From positions 124,001 through 188,000 of the forward strand of contig DATAVB010000134.1 of assembly GCA_036267955.1 (NCBI GenBank): DNA of 64,000 nucleotides, given 5' to 3'. Positions 44,111 to 52,946 of the stretch are shown in pieces. The stretch's first letter is position 1. Each line of letters opens with the position of its first letter. Under the pieces are notes generated by a model. It had not been told where the DNA came from, searched no databases, and saw only the letters and a list, made by a program, of their open reading frames with translations. The stretch is from DATAVB01 sp036267955 (lineage in GTDB: Bacteria; Actinomycetota; Actinomycetes; Mycobacteriales; QHCD01). Position numbers and translations under genes: made by a program.

Positions 44111-45810
44111 TTGTGCCCGGTCTTGGTCTCGGCGGTCTTTTCCGCGGTAATGGCCTCTTCAAGCTCCTTGCGGATCTGGTCGCCGCCGCCGGACTTCCAC
44201 CGCTGCCGCAGTTCGGACAGTGCGCTGACCGGCTTACGTCCGGTGATAATGGCCTGGGTGTAGTCCTGAATCGTCTGGGCCAGCGCGTCTCCCTTGGAGA
44301 ACGACGTCGGCGAGTCCAGGCTGGCGGTCGGATCCGCCACGAACGCCTTGGACATCTGCTCGGCGTACCCCTGGCAGATCATCGCGTCGTTCTTCGTGTT
44401 GGGGAAGAAGAAGCCGGAATTGAACGAGGCCAGGAAGCTCAGGAAGTTCTCCGACTGGATCTTGGTGTCGGTGGAGCTGACCGGAACGCCGTTCTTGAAT
44501 TCGTAGTTGTGTCCCTCCACCCCGTAATGCGTCAGGTAGTACTCCTTGCTGCCGAGCGGCGCGGCCAGAAAGTCGATGATGCGCAGGAGTTCCGCGACCC
44601 GGCCCTTGTCCTTGACCGAGGTGGGAATGCTCAGCATTCCGTAGAAGCCGAGGTCGGGTCCGATCATCCCGAGGCCGCCATTCCAGCCGGGTGGGATGAG
44701 CACGTCCGCCTTGGCATTGGGCTGCTGCTGCAGCAACTGGGCGAACAGGCCGGTGGTGCCGAAATAACCGTCGATATTGGTATTGGTGATGCCGACCCGG
44801 CCGCTGAAGAAATAGCCCTGATACTGCGCCGGGTTCGGCGTCAGGGTGATGACGTCGGGATGTACGAGACCCGCTTTCCAGAGCTTGTTGGCGAAGACCA
44901 GCGCCTTCTCGTACTCGTCGGTCTCCAGGTCCTTGGTGAGGCTGCCGTCCTTGTTGAGCTTCCAGTTGTTCGGCGCTTTGTAGGTCTGCAGGCCGCAGAA
45001 GCTGAACGTCTGGTCGATGGTGGCCAGCGGGTACGAATTCTTTCCGCCGCCGGCCTTTATCGCCTTCAGCCAGGCGAACAGCTCGTCCAGATTCTTCGGC
45101 TTGTCAGGCATCCCGCCCTTTGCCGCCCAGTCCTGCCGGAACCCGATGGTGCCGCCGATCTCCTGATTCCGGAAGTTGGGGACGCCGTAGATGGCACCGT
45201 CGATCCGCGAGTTCTTCCAGGCGTAATCGGGCACCCGCGCCAGGTTCGGATACTGCTTGACCTTGTCGCCGCCGATGAGCTCGCGCAGATCCCAGAAAAC
45301 GCCCTGCGGCAGGAACTTCCGGGCCGCCCGCCCCCGGTAGCTCGGCTCATTCGTGGTCAGATCGGGGATCTGGCCGCTGGCGATCGTGGTCACGAGCTTC
45401 TCGCCGAAGTTCTCGCTCGGCACGATCGTCGGCTCCAGGTCCACGCCCAGCGCCTTGTTGATCGCCTGGTGCCAGACGTTGTCCTTCAGCGGCATCGGCG
45501 GTGGCCCGTAGGTGATGGTGAACGCGGTGACCTTGCCGCCGCTGCCCGGCTTCTTCGGCACCGAGACGTAGCCGGGCACCGGCAATTTCTCGTACGCCGC
45601 CGCGACACCCGGCAGCGGGCTGAGGTGGGTGCCGGGCAGCTTCTTGGCCGGCAACGAGTCGGGCAGCGGCAGCTTGCTGTCGGCCGAGCTCGAGCCGGCG
45701 GGGCCCGAACTGCAGGCGCCGAGCAGCGCGCTGCCGGCGACACCCGCACCGATGCCCAGCACATGCCGGCGGCTGAGCGGGATACCCGAAGATGAGTGCT
45801 CACTGGACAT
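44107..45810 (-). CDS. Carbohydrate ABC transporter lipoprotein (LplA/YtcQ-like SBP)
   Basis: 567-residue substrate-binding protein. The Tat-type signal has twin Arg14-Arg15 (SRRHVLGIG) and lipobox LLGAC with Cys33. Family blocks include NKALGVDLEPTIVPSENF and YGVPNFRNQEIGGTIGFRQD, typical of the large LplA/YtcQ SBP class that binds polysaccharide-derived oligosaccharides. CAGGGAG upstream of the ATG. Lies between permease 2 and the lyase in the operon. Confidence 0.92.
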   Translation of the reverse strand: MSSEHSSSGIPLSRRHVLGIGAGVAGSALLGACSSGPAGSSSADSKLPLPDSLPAKKLPGTHLSPLPGVAAAYEKLPVPGYVSVPKKPGSGGKVTAFTITYGPPPMPLKDNVWHQAINKALGVDLEPTIVPSENFGEKLVTTIASGQIPDLTTNEPSYRGRAARKFLPQGVFWDLRELIGGDKVKQYPNLARVPDYAWKNSRIDGAIYGVPNFRNQEIGGTIGFRQDWAAKGGMPDKPKNLDELFAWLKAIKAGGGKNSYPLATIDQTFSFCGLQTYKAPNNWKLNKDGSLTKDLETDEYEKALVFANKLWKAGLVHPDVITLTPNPAQYQGYFFSGRVGITNTNIDGYFGTTGLFAQLLQQQPNAKADVLIPPGWNGGLGMIGPDLGFYGMLSIPTSVKDKGRVAELLRIIDFLAAPLGSKEYYLTHYGVEGHNYEFKNGVPVSSTDTKIQSENFLSFLASFNSGFFFPNTKNDAMICQGYAEQMSKAFVADPTASLDSPTSFSKGDALAQTIQDYTQAIITGRKPVSALSELRQRWKSGGGDQIRKELEEAITAEKTAETKTGHK

Positions 45811-45838
45811 GGCGTCTCCCTGATGTCTCGGGGTTTGG

Positions 45839-46726
45839 TCAACCCTTGATGGCGCCGGTCAGGACGCCCTTGGTGAAGAACCGCTGCAGGAACGGATAGA
45901 CCAGCAGGATGGGCACCGTCGCGAGCACGAGCACCGTCATCTGGATGGTCTCCGGGGTCAGATGGACCTGGCTCTGCTCGACCACCCCGCCGGGCAACGG
46001 CTCGCCCTGCAGCACGTACTGCCGCAGAATCAACTGGACCGGCCACATATTCGGGTTGTTGAGATAGAGCAGTGCCTCAAAGAATGAATTCCAGTAGCCG
46101 ACCCCGTAGAAGAGGGCGATGACCGCGAGCACCGCCTTCGACAGCGGGATCACCAGCCGCCAGAGGATCTGCAACTCCCCGGCGCCGTCGATTCGGGCCG
46201 CGTCGATGAGTTCTTCCGGGATGCCCATGAAGAAGTTGCGGATCACGACCATGTTGAACGCGCTGATCGCGCCCGGGACGATCAACGCGAAATAGTTGTT
46301 GAGCAGGCCGACGCCGCGCACCAGCAGGTAGCTGGGAATGATGCCGGCGGAGAACAGCATCGTAAAAAGGACGAGCAGCAGGATCGCCCGGGACCCCGGC
46401 ACCCGGCTGGTGCGGGACAGGCCGTAGGCCAGGGTGACGGTGAGGAACATGCTCACGAACGTGCCGACCGTGGTGATGCCGACACTGACGATCAGTGCCC
46501 GCGGCACGGTCTGGCCGGAGAGCACCAGCCGGTACGCGGCGAGTGTCGCCTCTTTCGGCCAGACCAGCAGGTCTCCCGGCGTGTAGGCCGTCGGGTTGGA
46601 GAAACTCACGGCGAGCACGTAGACGAACGGGTAGATCATCACCACCGCGGTGAAGGCGAGGACCAGGAATTTCAGCAGCCGGACGAAGACGGTGGGCTGC
46701 TCCTGCCAGACCGGACGATCCGTCAT
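45839..46726 (-). CDS. ABC sugar transporter permease (LplC/YtcP-like)
   Basis: 295-residue inner-membrane permease with about six segments (LVLAFTAVVMIYPFVYVLAV, AILLLVLFTMLFSAGII). The EAA-loop motif EELIDAARIDGAGELQILWR is the contact for the ATPase. Starts on a TGATG overlapping the previous permease stop. No ATPase is in this locus; a shared MsiK-type ATPase elsewhere is expected. Confidence 0.93.
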   Translation of the reverse strand: MTDRPVWQEQPTVFVRLLKFLVLAFTAVVMIYPFVYVLAVSFSNPTAYTPGDLLVWPKEATLAAYRLVLSGQTVPRALIVSVGITTVGTFVSMFLTVTLAYGLSRTSRVPGSRAILLLVLFTMLFSAGIIPSYLLVRGVGLLNNYFALIVPGAISAFNMVVIRNFFMGIPEELIDAARIDGAGELQILWRLVIPLSKAVLAVIALFYGVGYWNSFFEALLYLNNPNMWPVQLILRQYVLQGEPLPGGVVEQSQVHLTPETIQMTVLVLATVPILLVYPFLQRFFTKGVLTGAIKG

Positions 46727-47694
46727 CAGAAGATCCCCTCCCCGCCCATGCGTTTGGCGAATTTGTTGGCCCCGAGTACGAGAATCGTGCCGATCAGGCC
46801 CTTGATCAGGCCGGCCGCGGTGGCCAGCCCCCAGTCACCGCCGTCAATGCCGCGGTAATAGACGAAGGTGTCCAGGGTCTGGGCGGCGTCGGCGCCGTAG
46901 ATCGGTTGCTGCAACAGGATCTGTTCGAACCCCACGGACAGCACGCTGCCCAGCCGCAGAATGAGCAGCAGAATGATGATCGGGGTGATGCCGGGAATCG
47001 TGACATGCCGGATACGCCGCCACGGACCGGCCCGGTCAATCGCCGCCGACTCGTACAACTCCTGCGGAATGTTGATTATCGCGGCGAGGAAGATGATCGT
47101 CCCCCAGCCGACCTCTTTCCAGATCACCTGCGACGTCACCAGCGTCGAGAACATCGACGGGTTGCCCACGATGTCGGCGTGCGGCAGGCCCAGGCTGTGC
47201 AGCACATGATTGACGACGCCCAGCGGCCCGAGCATTTCGTTCCAGATAGAAATGGCGATGACCCAGCCGATGAAATGCGGCAGGTAGACGACCATCTGAA
47301 TGCCGCGCCGGACCCGCGAGCTCACGATGCTGTTGAGCAGCAGGGCCAGCGCCAACGGAGCGGGAAAGGCGAATACGAGCTGCAGGGTGCTGAGCACCAG
47401 GGTATTTCGGAGCGCGTGGATCAATTCGGGGTCGGTGAAGATGTGCTCGAAATTGGCCCAGCCCACCCTCGGGCTGCGGCGGAAGCCGAGAAACGGCGAA
47501 TAGTCCTGCCAGGCCGCCACATTGCCCAGCAGTGGCACGTAGCGAAAGACCACGAAGTACAGGAATCCCGGCAGGATCAACACGTACATCCAGCGTTCCC
47601 GCCACATGCGTTCCCGCAGGGTGGGTCCGCGTCGCCTCGGCCCGTCTGCAGGCAGGTCGATTTCACGTACCGCGGTGATTGGTGATCCGGTCAC
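46726..47694 (-). CDS. ABC sugar transporter permease (LplB/YteP-like)
   Basis: 322-residue permease. Starts at GTG 47694 with GAGGGG 8 bp upstream; N-terminal cytoplasmic residues are followed by MYVLILPGFLYFVVFRYVPL, and the EAA loop is NIPQELYESAAIDRAGPWRR. First gene of the polysaccharide import operon. The frame extends upstream into the divergent AraC promoter, which is rejected. Confidence 0.92.
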   Translation of the reverse strand: MTGSPITAVREIDLPADGPRRRGPTLRERMWRERWMYVLILPGFLYFVVFRYVPLLGNVAAWQDYSPFLGFRRSPRVGWANFEHIFTDPELIHALRNTLVLSTLQLVFAFPAPLALALLLNSIVSSRVRRGIQMVVYLPHFIGWVIAISIWNEMLGPLGVVNHVLHSLGLPHADIVGNPSMFSTLVTSQVIWKEVGWGTIIFLAAIINIPQELYESAAIDRAGPWRRIRHVTIPGITPIIILLLILRLGSVLSVGFEQILLQQPIYGADAAQTLDTFVYYRGIDGGDWGLATAAGLIKGLIGTILVLGANKFAKRMGGEGIF

Positions 47695-47818
47695 GTGCAG
47701 CACCCCTCGTTCAAACGTCTGCCGGGAAATTGACCAGCCACGCGGGGAAGGCGCTTTCCCGAAATTCGAGTAAGTGTCTGACAGTGACAGCAGAATATTT
47801 CCGGGCCGACTCTCGGGG

Positions 47819-47843
47819 CTAGTCCGATGGGGACTCCGACTAG
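47819..47843. promoter_or_regulatory. Candidate operator dyad
   Basis: CTAGTC (47819-47824) and GACTAG (47838-47843) form a perfect 6-bp dyad with a 13-bp spacer in the 161-bp gap between the permease operon and the AraC gene. Probably a regulatory site for one of them. Confidence 0.4.
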
Positions 47844-47855
47844 TAGGATCCTGAC

Positions 47856-48779
47856 ATGGCGAAGTCCCCTTCGCGCCCGGTCGCCTACCGGCAGGACGAC
47901 CTCTTCGGAGCGGCGTTGCTGCCGTTGTACACCAACGTGGCCGAGCTGGACGGAGATCTCGAGACACATACGCACGATTTCCTCGAGATCGCGGTGGTGG
48001 GCAGCGGATCAGGACGCCACGTCACGTCGGGCGGGTCGCCGCCGGTGCACCCCGGCGATGTGTTCGTGCTGCGTCCCGGCGCCTGGCACGGTTTCGCCGA
48101 CTGCCACCGGCTGGTGGTCGCCAACTGCTGCGTCGGCTCTGCCGGCCTCTCCGGCGATCTCGCGTTCCTGCAGAGCGTCCCGGAGCTGCGGGAGCTGCTC
48201 TGGACCGGCCCGGTGACCGAGGGACGGCAGGGGGTGCTGGCGACGTCAGTGCCGGCGTCGAGCGCGCGACGTGCGGTGGCCGAGATTCGCCGGCTCGCGG
48301 TCGACCTGCGCCGCCGGGAGGTCAACCGGGTGTTGCTGATGTCGCGGCTGTTGACCGTGCTCGGCGGCCTGGCCCGGCCGGCCGAACGTGCCGCGGAGGC
48401 TCCGCAGGGCACCGGCCAGGCGGTGGTCGCGGCCGCGGTCCGAAGTCTGGACAGCGTCCCGGAGCACCCCTGGACGGTCGCCGAGTTGGCGGCGACGGTC
48501 AACGTCGATCCGGCCTACCTGAGCCGGCTGTTCCACCGCCACGTGGGTCTTCCGCCGATCGACTACCTCGCGCGGCTGCGCACCGAACGGGCCTCCACGC
48601 TGCTGGCCCGGACCAGCCTGCCGGTGGCCCGCGTCGGCGCCGCGGTCGGTTGGACCGACCCGAGCTATTTCACCCGCCGCTTCCGTACCCTGTCCGGCCT
48701 TACCCCCAGCGCCTACCGGGCCCGCAGCCGCAGCGACGCGGCCGAGGCGCATTCCCAACGCACAGCAGGGCACGCGTGA
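47856..48779 (+). CDS. AraC-family regulator
   Basis: 307-residue regulator with an N-terminal cupin-like sensor (HTHDFLEIAVVGSGSGRHV, VHPGDVFVLRPGAWHGF) and a C-terminal double HTH (LAATVNVDPAYLSRLFHRHV, VARVGAAVGWTDPSYFTRRF). It is divergent from the permease operon and coupled to the HEAWH protein by a GTGA overlap. Likely activates the polysaccharide genes in response to a sugar. Confidence 0.93.
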   Translation: MAKSPSRPVAYRQDDLFGAALLPLYTNVAELDGDLETHTHDFLEIAVVGSGSGRHVTSGGSPPVHPGDVFVLRPGAWHGFADCHRLVVANCCVGSAGLSGDLAFLQSVPELRELLWTGPVTEGRQGVLATSVPASSARRAVAEIRRLAVDLRRREVNRVLLMSRLLTVLGGLARPAERAAEAPQGTGQAVVAAAVRSLDSVPEHPWTVAELAATVNVDPAYLSRLFHRHVGLPPIDYLARLRTERASTLLARTSLPVARVGAAVGWTDPSYFTRRFRTLSGLTPSAYRARSRSDAAEAHSQRTAGHA

Positions 48780-50005
48780 CCGCCGAGCTGGCCCGATTCC
48801 AGGCCGCGGTCGACCGGGCCCGGGCCGCAGCGACGGCCGACGCCGGACGACTGTGGGACGTCGACCTCACCGACGCGCGCTGGATCGGCGCCGGCGCGGA
48901 CCACTGGTATCTGACCGAGGATCCCGATCAACCGGGTTTCTCCTACCGGTCGCCGTTCTGGCGTGGTCCGAAGCCGGCCGGAAGCACCCACGGAAACACC
49001 GCGATCGACTGGGCGGGCCGGCGGTGGGCGAACATCGCGCTGCCGCTGGGCGGCGACACACCACCGCCGGGGCTCGACCGGGACGGCGCCACCCGCCTGC
49101 TGCTGCACGAGGCCTGGCATGCCTGCGGTCAGGAGACGCTCTTCCCCGATGGTCTCGGCGGCGAGCCGGCGGTGGTCGGCGGGGATCTGCTGGACCGGTC
49201 GGCCGGGCGGGTCTGGCTCCGCCTCGAGGCGGCGGCGCTGTCCCGGGCGGTCGCCGACCGGAGTGAACGCGCAGCGGGTGCTGCCGGCTGCTTCCGGCTG
49301 CGGCGGCAGCGGGAGGCGACCGCGGCCGAATGGAATCGCGAGCGGACGCTGGAGCTCGGCGAAGGGCTGCCCGAATACACCGCCTGGAGACTGACCGGCG
49401 CCGACCGGGCCGCGGTTTCCGCCCATGTGCGGGCGATCCCGATCCAGAATTCCCTGGTCCGGTCCTTCGCCTATCACACCGGGCCCGGATACGGATTCGT
49501 ACTCGACGACCTGGCACCCGGCTGGCAGCGCGACATCCCGACGGTCCGCGACCTACCCGAATTGCTGCGCCGGGCCACGACCGTGCCGGCGATCGAGCGG
49601 GCGGAGGCGGCCGCCGAGGAATACGGCTATTCGGAGATCCTCGCCGAGGAATTGGCCCGGGACCGCGACCGCGCGGACGACCTTGCGGCGACGGTACGCC
49701 GATTTCGCGACGGTCCATTGCTGCGGATCCGTCCCGATCAGGTGCGGATCGACTTCAGCCCGCAGCAGGTCCGGCAGTTCGATTTCGGCGCTGTATATGG
49801 GAAACTCGCCTGGCGCACCGAGGACGGCACCATGCTCGACGTCGACGGCGAGGCGCTGGTCACCGCCGACTGGAACGAAATCCAGGTCCCGCTGGACAGG
49901 GTGACCGACGATCCACCCACGGCCGGTCCGGGGTGGACACTCGTACTCACCGACCGCTGGCAGACGACCCGCGACGGCCGTGGCTGGCTCATCACGCCGC
50001 GGTAA
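48776..50005 (+). CDS. Unknown protein with HEAWH metal motif
   Basis: 409-residue protein, GTG start in GTGA overlap with AraC. HEAWHACG at 111-115 is a zinc-peptidase-like motif; a region rich in R/E helices follows, then a C-terminal beta segment ending RVTDDPPTAGPGW, LVLTDRWQTTRDGRGWLITP. No signal peptide or membrane segment is clear. The last 96 bp of the gene are repeated at 52823-52918, and 22 bp from codons 41-48 recur at 50013-50034. I do not recognise the family; a metal-dependent hydrolase is the best guess. Confidence 0.75.
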   Translation: MTAELARFQAAVDRARAAATADAGRLWDVDLTDARWIGAGADHWYLTEDPDQPGFSYRSPFWRGPKPAGSTHGNTAIDWAGRRWANIALPLGGDTPPPGLDRDGATRLLLHEAWHACGQETLFPDGLGGEPAVVGGDLLDRSAGRVWLRLEAAALSRAVADRSERAAGAAGCFRLRRQREATAAEWNRERTLELGEGLPEYTAWRLTGADRAAVSAHVRAIPIQNSLVRSFAYHTGPGYGFVLDDLAPGWQRDIPTVRDLPELLRRATTVPAIERAEAAAEEYGYSEILAEELARDRDRADDLAATVRRFRDGPLLRIRPDQVRIDFSPQQVRQFDFGAVYGKLAWRTEDGTMLDVDGEALVTADWNEIQVPLDRVTDDPPTAGPGWTLVLTDRWQTTRDGRGWLITPR

Positions 50006-50007
50006 AG
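49912..50007 (+). repeat. 96-bp direct repeat, left copy
   Basis: Left member of a pair matching 94 of 96 positions with 52823-52918. It is the 3' end of the HEAWH gene plus the stop codon. The two copies flank a 2.8-kb insert. The differences are A/G in the codon for Thr/Ala and C/G before the stop. Confidence 0.95.
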
Positions 50008-50012
50008 CGCTA

Positions 50013-50034
50013 CGGATCACTGGTATCTGACCGA
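50013..50034 (+). repeat. 22-bp duplicate of an internal gene segment
   Basis: CGGATCACTGGTATCTGACCGA at 50013-50034 matches 48897-48918 in the HEAWH gene at 21 of 22 positions. It would encode DHWYLTE in the same frame as the original but is followed by a stop. It looks like the 5' remnant of a second copy of the gene. Confidence 0.85.
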
Positions 50035-50053
50035 AATCAAGTATCGTTGAACT

Positions 50054-50749
50054 TCACGTCCGCAAAGCGATCCTCGCGATCTCCTCGTACCGATACGCCT
50101 GCTCTTCGCGTCGCATCTCCGCCAACGCCACGGAGGTGACGTTGACGGTCGTGACAGGCATCTCTCGTAGCGCCTCAATAGTTGGCACCAGCGCTGGCAT
50201 TGGGACGTCGCCGTTTGCGTAGGCGATGCTCAGGTGCGGCCGGAATGTGGCTGTGTCCATCGTTGTCTGTTCGCCGTACACGCCACGTGTTGCTTCGGTT
50301 AGGACGCCGTGAAGCTCCAGAAGAGGCGTCCACGGCGAGACACTGAACCGTACGGCCCCCCGCGAGGCAGTCAACGGCCCAACGGTGAGGTTGAACGGGG
50401 CAAGCGTCCGGCACAATTGTTCGGCAGTGGCGGCAATGCTGTGTGCGGCCTCTCTGGTCATATCGTCCGTAAAGGCCACTCGCCCCATGGTGATGTGCAA
50501 ACTGTCAAGTGGCACCGGATCAAGCGATGACCACTCCAGACGCGCTTGGCACTGACTGACTAACCGCTGCAAGGCAGACGCCTTTAGGAAAACGATCAGC
50601 CAGTGGTACGACCGTCTCCCCGGTGTCCAGCCGGGTCGTTGCCAGTGATTCTCCATGCCGGTCAGGCCGCGGAAGGCCTTCCAGTCGTGCTCTTGGATGA
50701 CTGTGTGATTGTCGAGGTCGGCGGGCACGTGTGATGGGAAGGGAGTCAC
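50054..50749 (-). CDS. 2'-5' RNA ligase / 2H phosphoesterase family protein
   Basis: 231-residue protein with two HxT/S motifs, HITMGRV and HLSIAYA, of the 2H phosphoesterase fold. WQRPGWTPGRRSYHW near the N-terminus is a known actinobacterial hallmark as I recall. GTG 50749 is chosen; ATG 50656 is an alternative start of a shorter protein. It lies in the repeat-flanked insert and directly after the HTH regulator. Possible role in RNA repair or cyclic-nucleotide turnover; unproven. Confidence 0.8.
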   Translation of the reverse strand: MTPFPSHVPADLDNHTVIQEHDWKAFRGLTGMENHWQRPGWTPGRRSYHWLIVFLKASALQRLVSQCQARLEWSSLDPVPLDSLHITMGRVAFTDDMTREAAHSIAATAEQLCRTLAPFNLTVGPLTASRGAVRFSVSPWTPLLELHGVLTEATRGVYGEQTTMDTATFRPHLSIAYANGDVPMPALVPTIEALREMPVTTVNVTSVALAEMRREEQAYRYEEIARIALRT

Positions 50750-50754
50750 GCTGC

Positions 50755-52023
50755 CTATCTTGGCATGTACTCTTGCCAATCACGTAGGGCAGCGCCGAAG
50801 GCGTCTGCCGCGCGAGTGGCGCCTCGGCGGCGCAATTTAATAGCCAGTTCGCCAGCGCGGTTCTTGACCGAGGTAATAGGTTTCGTTGCTGAGGCGGCCA
50901 GGGCCTGCATCCCCAAGGCGGCTGCGTGTTCAAGGTCAGCATTAGCACCAATAGTTAGCGCGCTGGCTTCGTCGAGGTGAACAAGAGATCGGCTCCAATC
51001 CGAGTCCGAAGCGGCGACCGAGCCGCTTAATGCTTGAGTGAGATCAAGCGCACGCCTGTAGTCACCGAGGGATAGATAGGCCGTGGCTGAATTGGCGGCC
51101 GTGCGCGTCCAGTCGTACGGCTCGAAGTCAATACACGACGTTATGCCAGCGATGCCCTCGGTACTCGCCACCAACGCGAGTGCTTCGTCAACGGCCTGCC
51201 TGACGAGATGACGCTTACCGAGTTTGCCTGCTGCCCGGGCCACTCCATTGGACAGCAACCGAATGCGCTGCGCATCGCCTCCCGCCAGGCGGACGCCGGC
51301 CGATGCGAGATTCAAGGCTGCGTCGTAACGGTGCTGATGGTAGGCCGCAAAGCTCTGCGTGCCCTTGATCCAAGCTAGTAGCGGTCGGTCGTTGATGGCG
51401 GTCGCCAGTACCGACGCTTCTACGGCGTACTGCTGGGCCTCGGTGAAGCGGCCGAGGTTTACTGACATGTACGCCAGCAGCGCCGTCTGTCGGGCGCACA
51501 CTCCGACGAGTTGGGCGCGTCCCATTGTGGTGCATATGCCACGGCCAAGTTCGCGACTCAATCGACGCAGCGCCAGTACCTCTGATGTGAGTTGCTTCGG
51601 GCCTTCAATCTCGTATCGATCGATCACCGAACGGGCGTAGTCGTCCATGACAGCCAGCGTGACATCCGGACCAAGCACGGCAGCGATGGTCAGGCCGCCA
51701 CTTACATCGACGCTGACGTCGGTCAAGGTCGGCAGAATGGACTGCTCCGCTGGTGCTTTCGCAACGTGGATCTCGGTTGCGCTGTCGATATTCGACAGTC
51801 CGATCTGAAATCGCTCCCGCACGTTCTGATCCGCCAAGCGCAATGCCGTATCCATGAGCGTCTGCGTGTCGGGTAACAGCGTGATGGTCTCAGCGCGTGC
51901 TTCCCACTTTGCCACTGTGCGGGCGTCAACACCGAGGTATTCAGCGAAGCCGCGAACAGTCTCTCGCAACGCCTGGCGAAGCAGTTTCGCCTCTCGGCCG
52001 GTCCAGCACTGCACGGTGGCCAT
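50755..52023 (-). CDS. HTH regulator with long helical (TPR-like) C-terminus
   Basis: 422-residue protein. Residues 5-60 form an XRE-like HTH (LRQALRETVRGFAEYLGVDA and RTVAKWEARAE). Residues 120-420 are almost all alpha-helical, with TPR-like repeats (AQQYAVEASVLATAINDRPL, YDAALNLASAGVRLAGG, LSLGDYRRALDLTQAL). No autophosphorylation motifs. ATG 52023; an earlier in-frame start 46 codons upstream is not supported. Divergent from the small proteins and 5 bp from the 2H gene. Probably regulates the insert genes. Confidence 0.8.
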   Translation of the reverse strand: MATVQCWTGREAKLLRQALRETVRGFAEYLGVDARTVAKWEARAETITLLPDTQTLMDTALRLADQNVRERFQIGLSNIDSATEIHVAKAPAEQSILPTLTDVSVDVSGGLTIAAVLGPDVTLAVMDDYARSVIDRYEIEGPKQLTSEVLALRRLSRELGRGICTTMGRAQLVGVCARQTALLAYMSVNLGRFTEAQQYAVEASVLATAINDRPLLAWIKGTQSFAAYHQHRYDAALNLASAGVRLAGGDAQRIRLLSNGVARAAGKLGKRHLVRQAVDEALALVASTEGIAGITSCIDFEPYDWTRTAANSATAYLSLGDYRRALDLTQALSGSVAASDSDWSRSLVHLDEASALTIGANADLEHAAALGMQALAASATKPITSVKNRAGELAIKLRRRGATRAADAFGAALRDWQEYMPR

Positions 52024-52175
52024 TCTGGTGCCCCCCGATGTCGCCCGGTAACGGTCAGTGTCGACTGTAGCGCTCTCGGTACAGCACCAGTACGACACGA
52101 GGTCATCATCGGTGCATTCCGCCTGCTCGGTCGCTGGGTCACGCTCAAGCCAGCACCTCAATCGGTGCGCACATC

Positions 52176-52496
52176 ATGTCCGACAGCGAGGTGACGGCGG
52201 TGATGACTGGGGCAGGAGTTCTGGTCGGGCCGATGGCGGGCCGGCATCGCAGGCGCGGCGGTGCCAGAAGGCGTGTCATGGCGGCGAGCGGTCGGCATCA
52301 GATACGCGGCGGTGTCGCCTACCGGGCTTGCGCGCGGTGTGCCCGGCCGGGTGTGGGGGTGCTGGGGCGGGATGCCGGTCGGACGGTGTGGCTCTGCGCG
52401 GAGCATCTGCAAATCGTCGCCGAGCTGCGTAAGGGTCCGACACGGCGGGCGTTCGACGGGCTGTGGTGGCGGCTGCGGGGTCGGGGCAGACGATGA
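52176..52496 (+). CDS. Small basic protein with Cys pairs
   Basis: 106-residue, Arg-rich protein with CARCARPG and WLCAEH, a possible zinc-ribbon-like arrangement (two Cys and one Cys/His). ATG start; it is divergent from the HTH regulator. No family recognised. Its stop overlaps the next gene's start (ATGA). Confidence 0.6.
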   Translation: MSDSEVTAVMTGAGVLVGPMAGRHRRRGGARRRVMAASGRHQIRGGVAYRACARCARPGVGVLGRDAGRTVWLCAEHLQIVAELRKGPTRRAFDGLWWRLRGRGRR

Positions 52497-52735
52497 TCGC
52501 TCTGAGAATGAGCCCGCGACAGCCAAATGGGCTGTCTGGGTTAGCTGGATTGTGCCGTGGGCGGGCGTGTGTGCGCCTGAGGACGCCGGCCGCGGTGCTG
52601 GTCGGCCAAGTGGGCCGATCACCGATTCCGTTGTGCAACAGGTGTTTCGAGGCCCGTGCGGACTCGAGCGGCGGCGTCCGGCAATGGTGGGACGACCTGG
52701 TGCGGCGGGCGTTTGGTCGGAGCAAAGGATGGTGA
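52493..52735 (+). CDS. Small basic protein with Cys pairs
   Basis: About 80 residues with CRGRAC and PLCNRC Cys pairs and a basic C-terminus (WWDDLVRRAFGRSKGW), similar in plan to the preceding protein (WWRLRGRGRR end). ATG 52493 in an ATGA overlap; GTG 52463 is an earlier alternative. Possible paralogue of the preceding gene. Unknown function. Confidence 0.55.
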   Translation: MIALRMSPRQPNGLSGLAGLCRGRACVRLRTPAAVLVGQVGRSPIPLCNRCFEARADSSGGVRQWWDDLVRRAFGRSKGW

Positions 52736-52822
52736 CCGCGTCGTGGCCCGAGCTTGGCATTGGTGAGTGGCGATGCTAGAAGTGCGGCACCTGCGGTGCG
52801 GTGATCGTGCGACCACCGACCG

Positions 52823-52918
52823 TCCACCCACGGCCGGTCCGGGGTGGACACTCGTACTCACCGACCGCTGGCAGGCGACCCGCGACGGCCGTGGCTGGCT
52901 CATCACGCCGGGGTAAAG
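52823..52918 (+). repeat. 96-bp direct repeat, right copy
   Basis: Right copy of the 3' end of the HEAWH gene, 94/96 identical to 49912-50007. It would encode PPTAGPGW and WLITPG then a stop, but has no start of its own. It marks the right edge of the insert. Confidence 0.95.
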
Positions 52919-52946
52919 TTCGCGCAAAATCCGGCGACACAAGCGA

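Noticed and set aside
50008..52822. Insertion sequence
   Set aside because: No transposase, no terminal inverted repeats; flanks are direct repeats of a coding 3' end.
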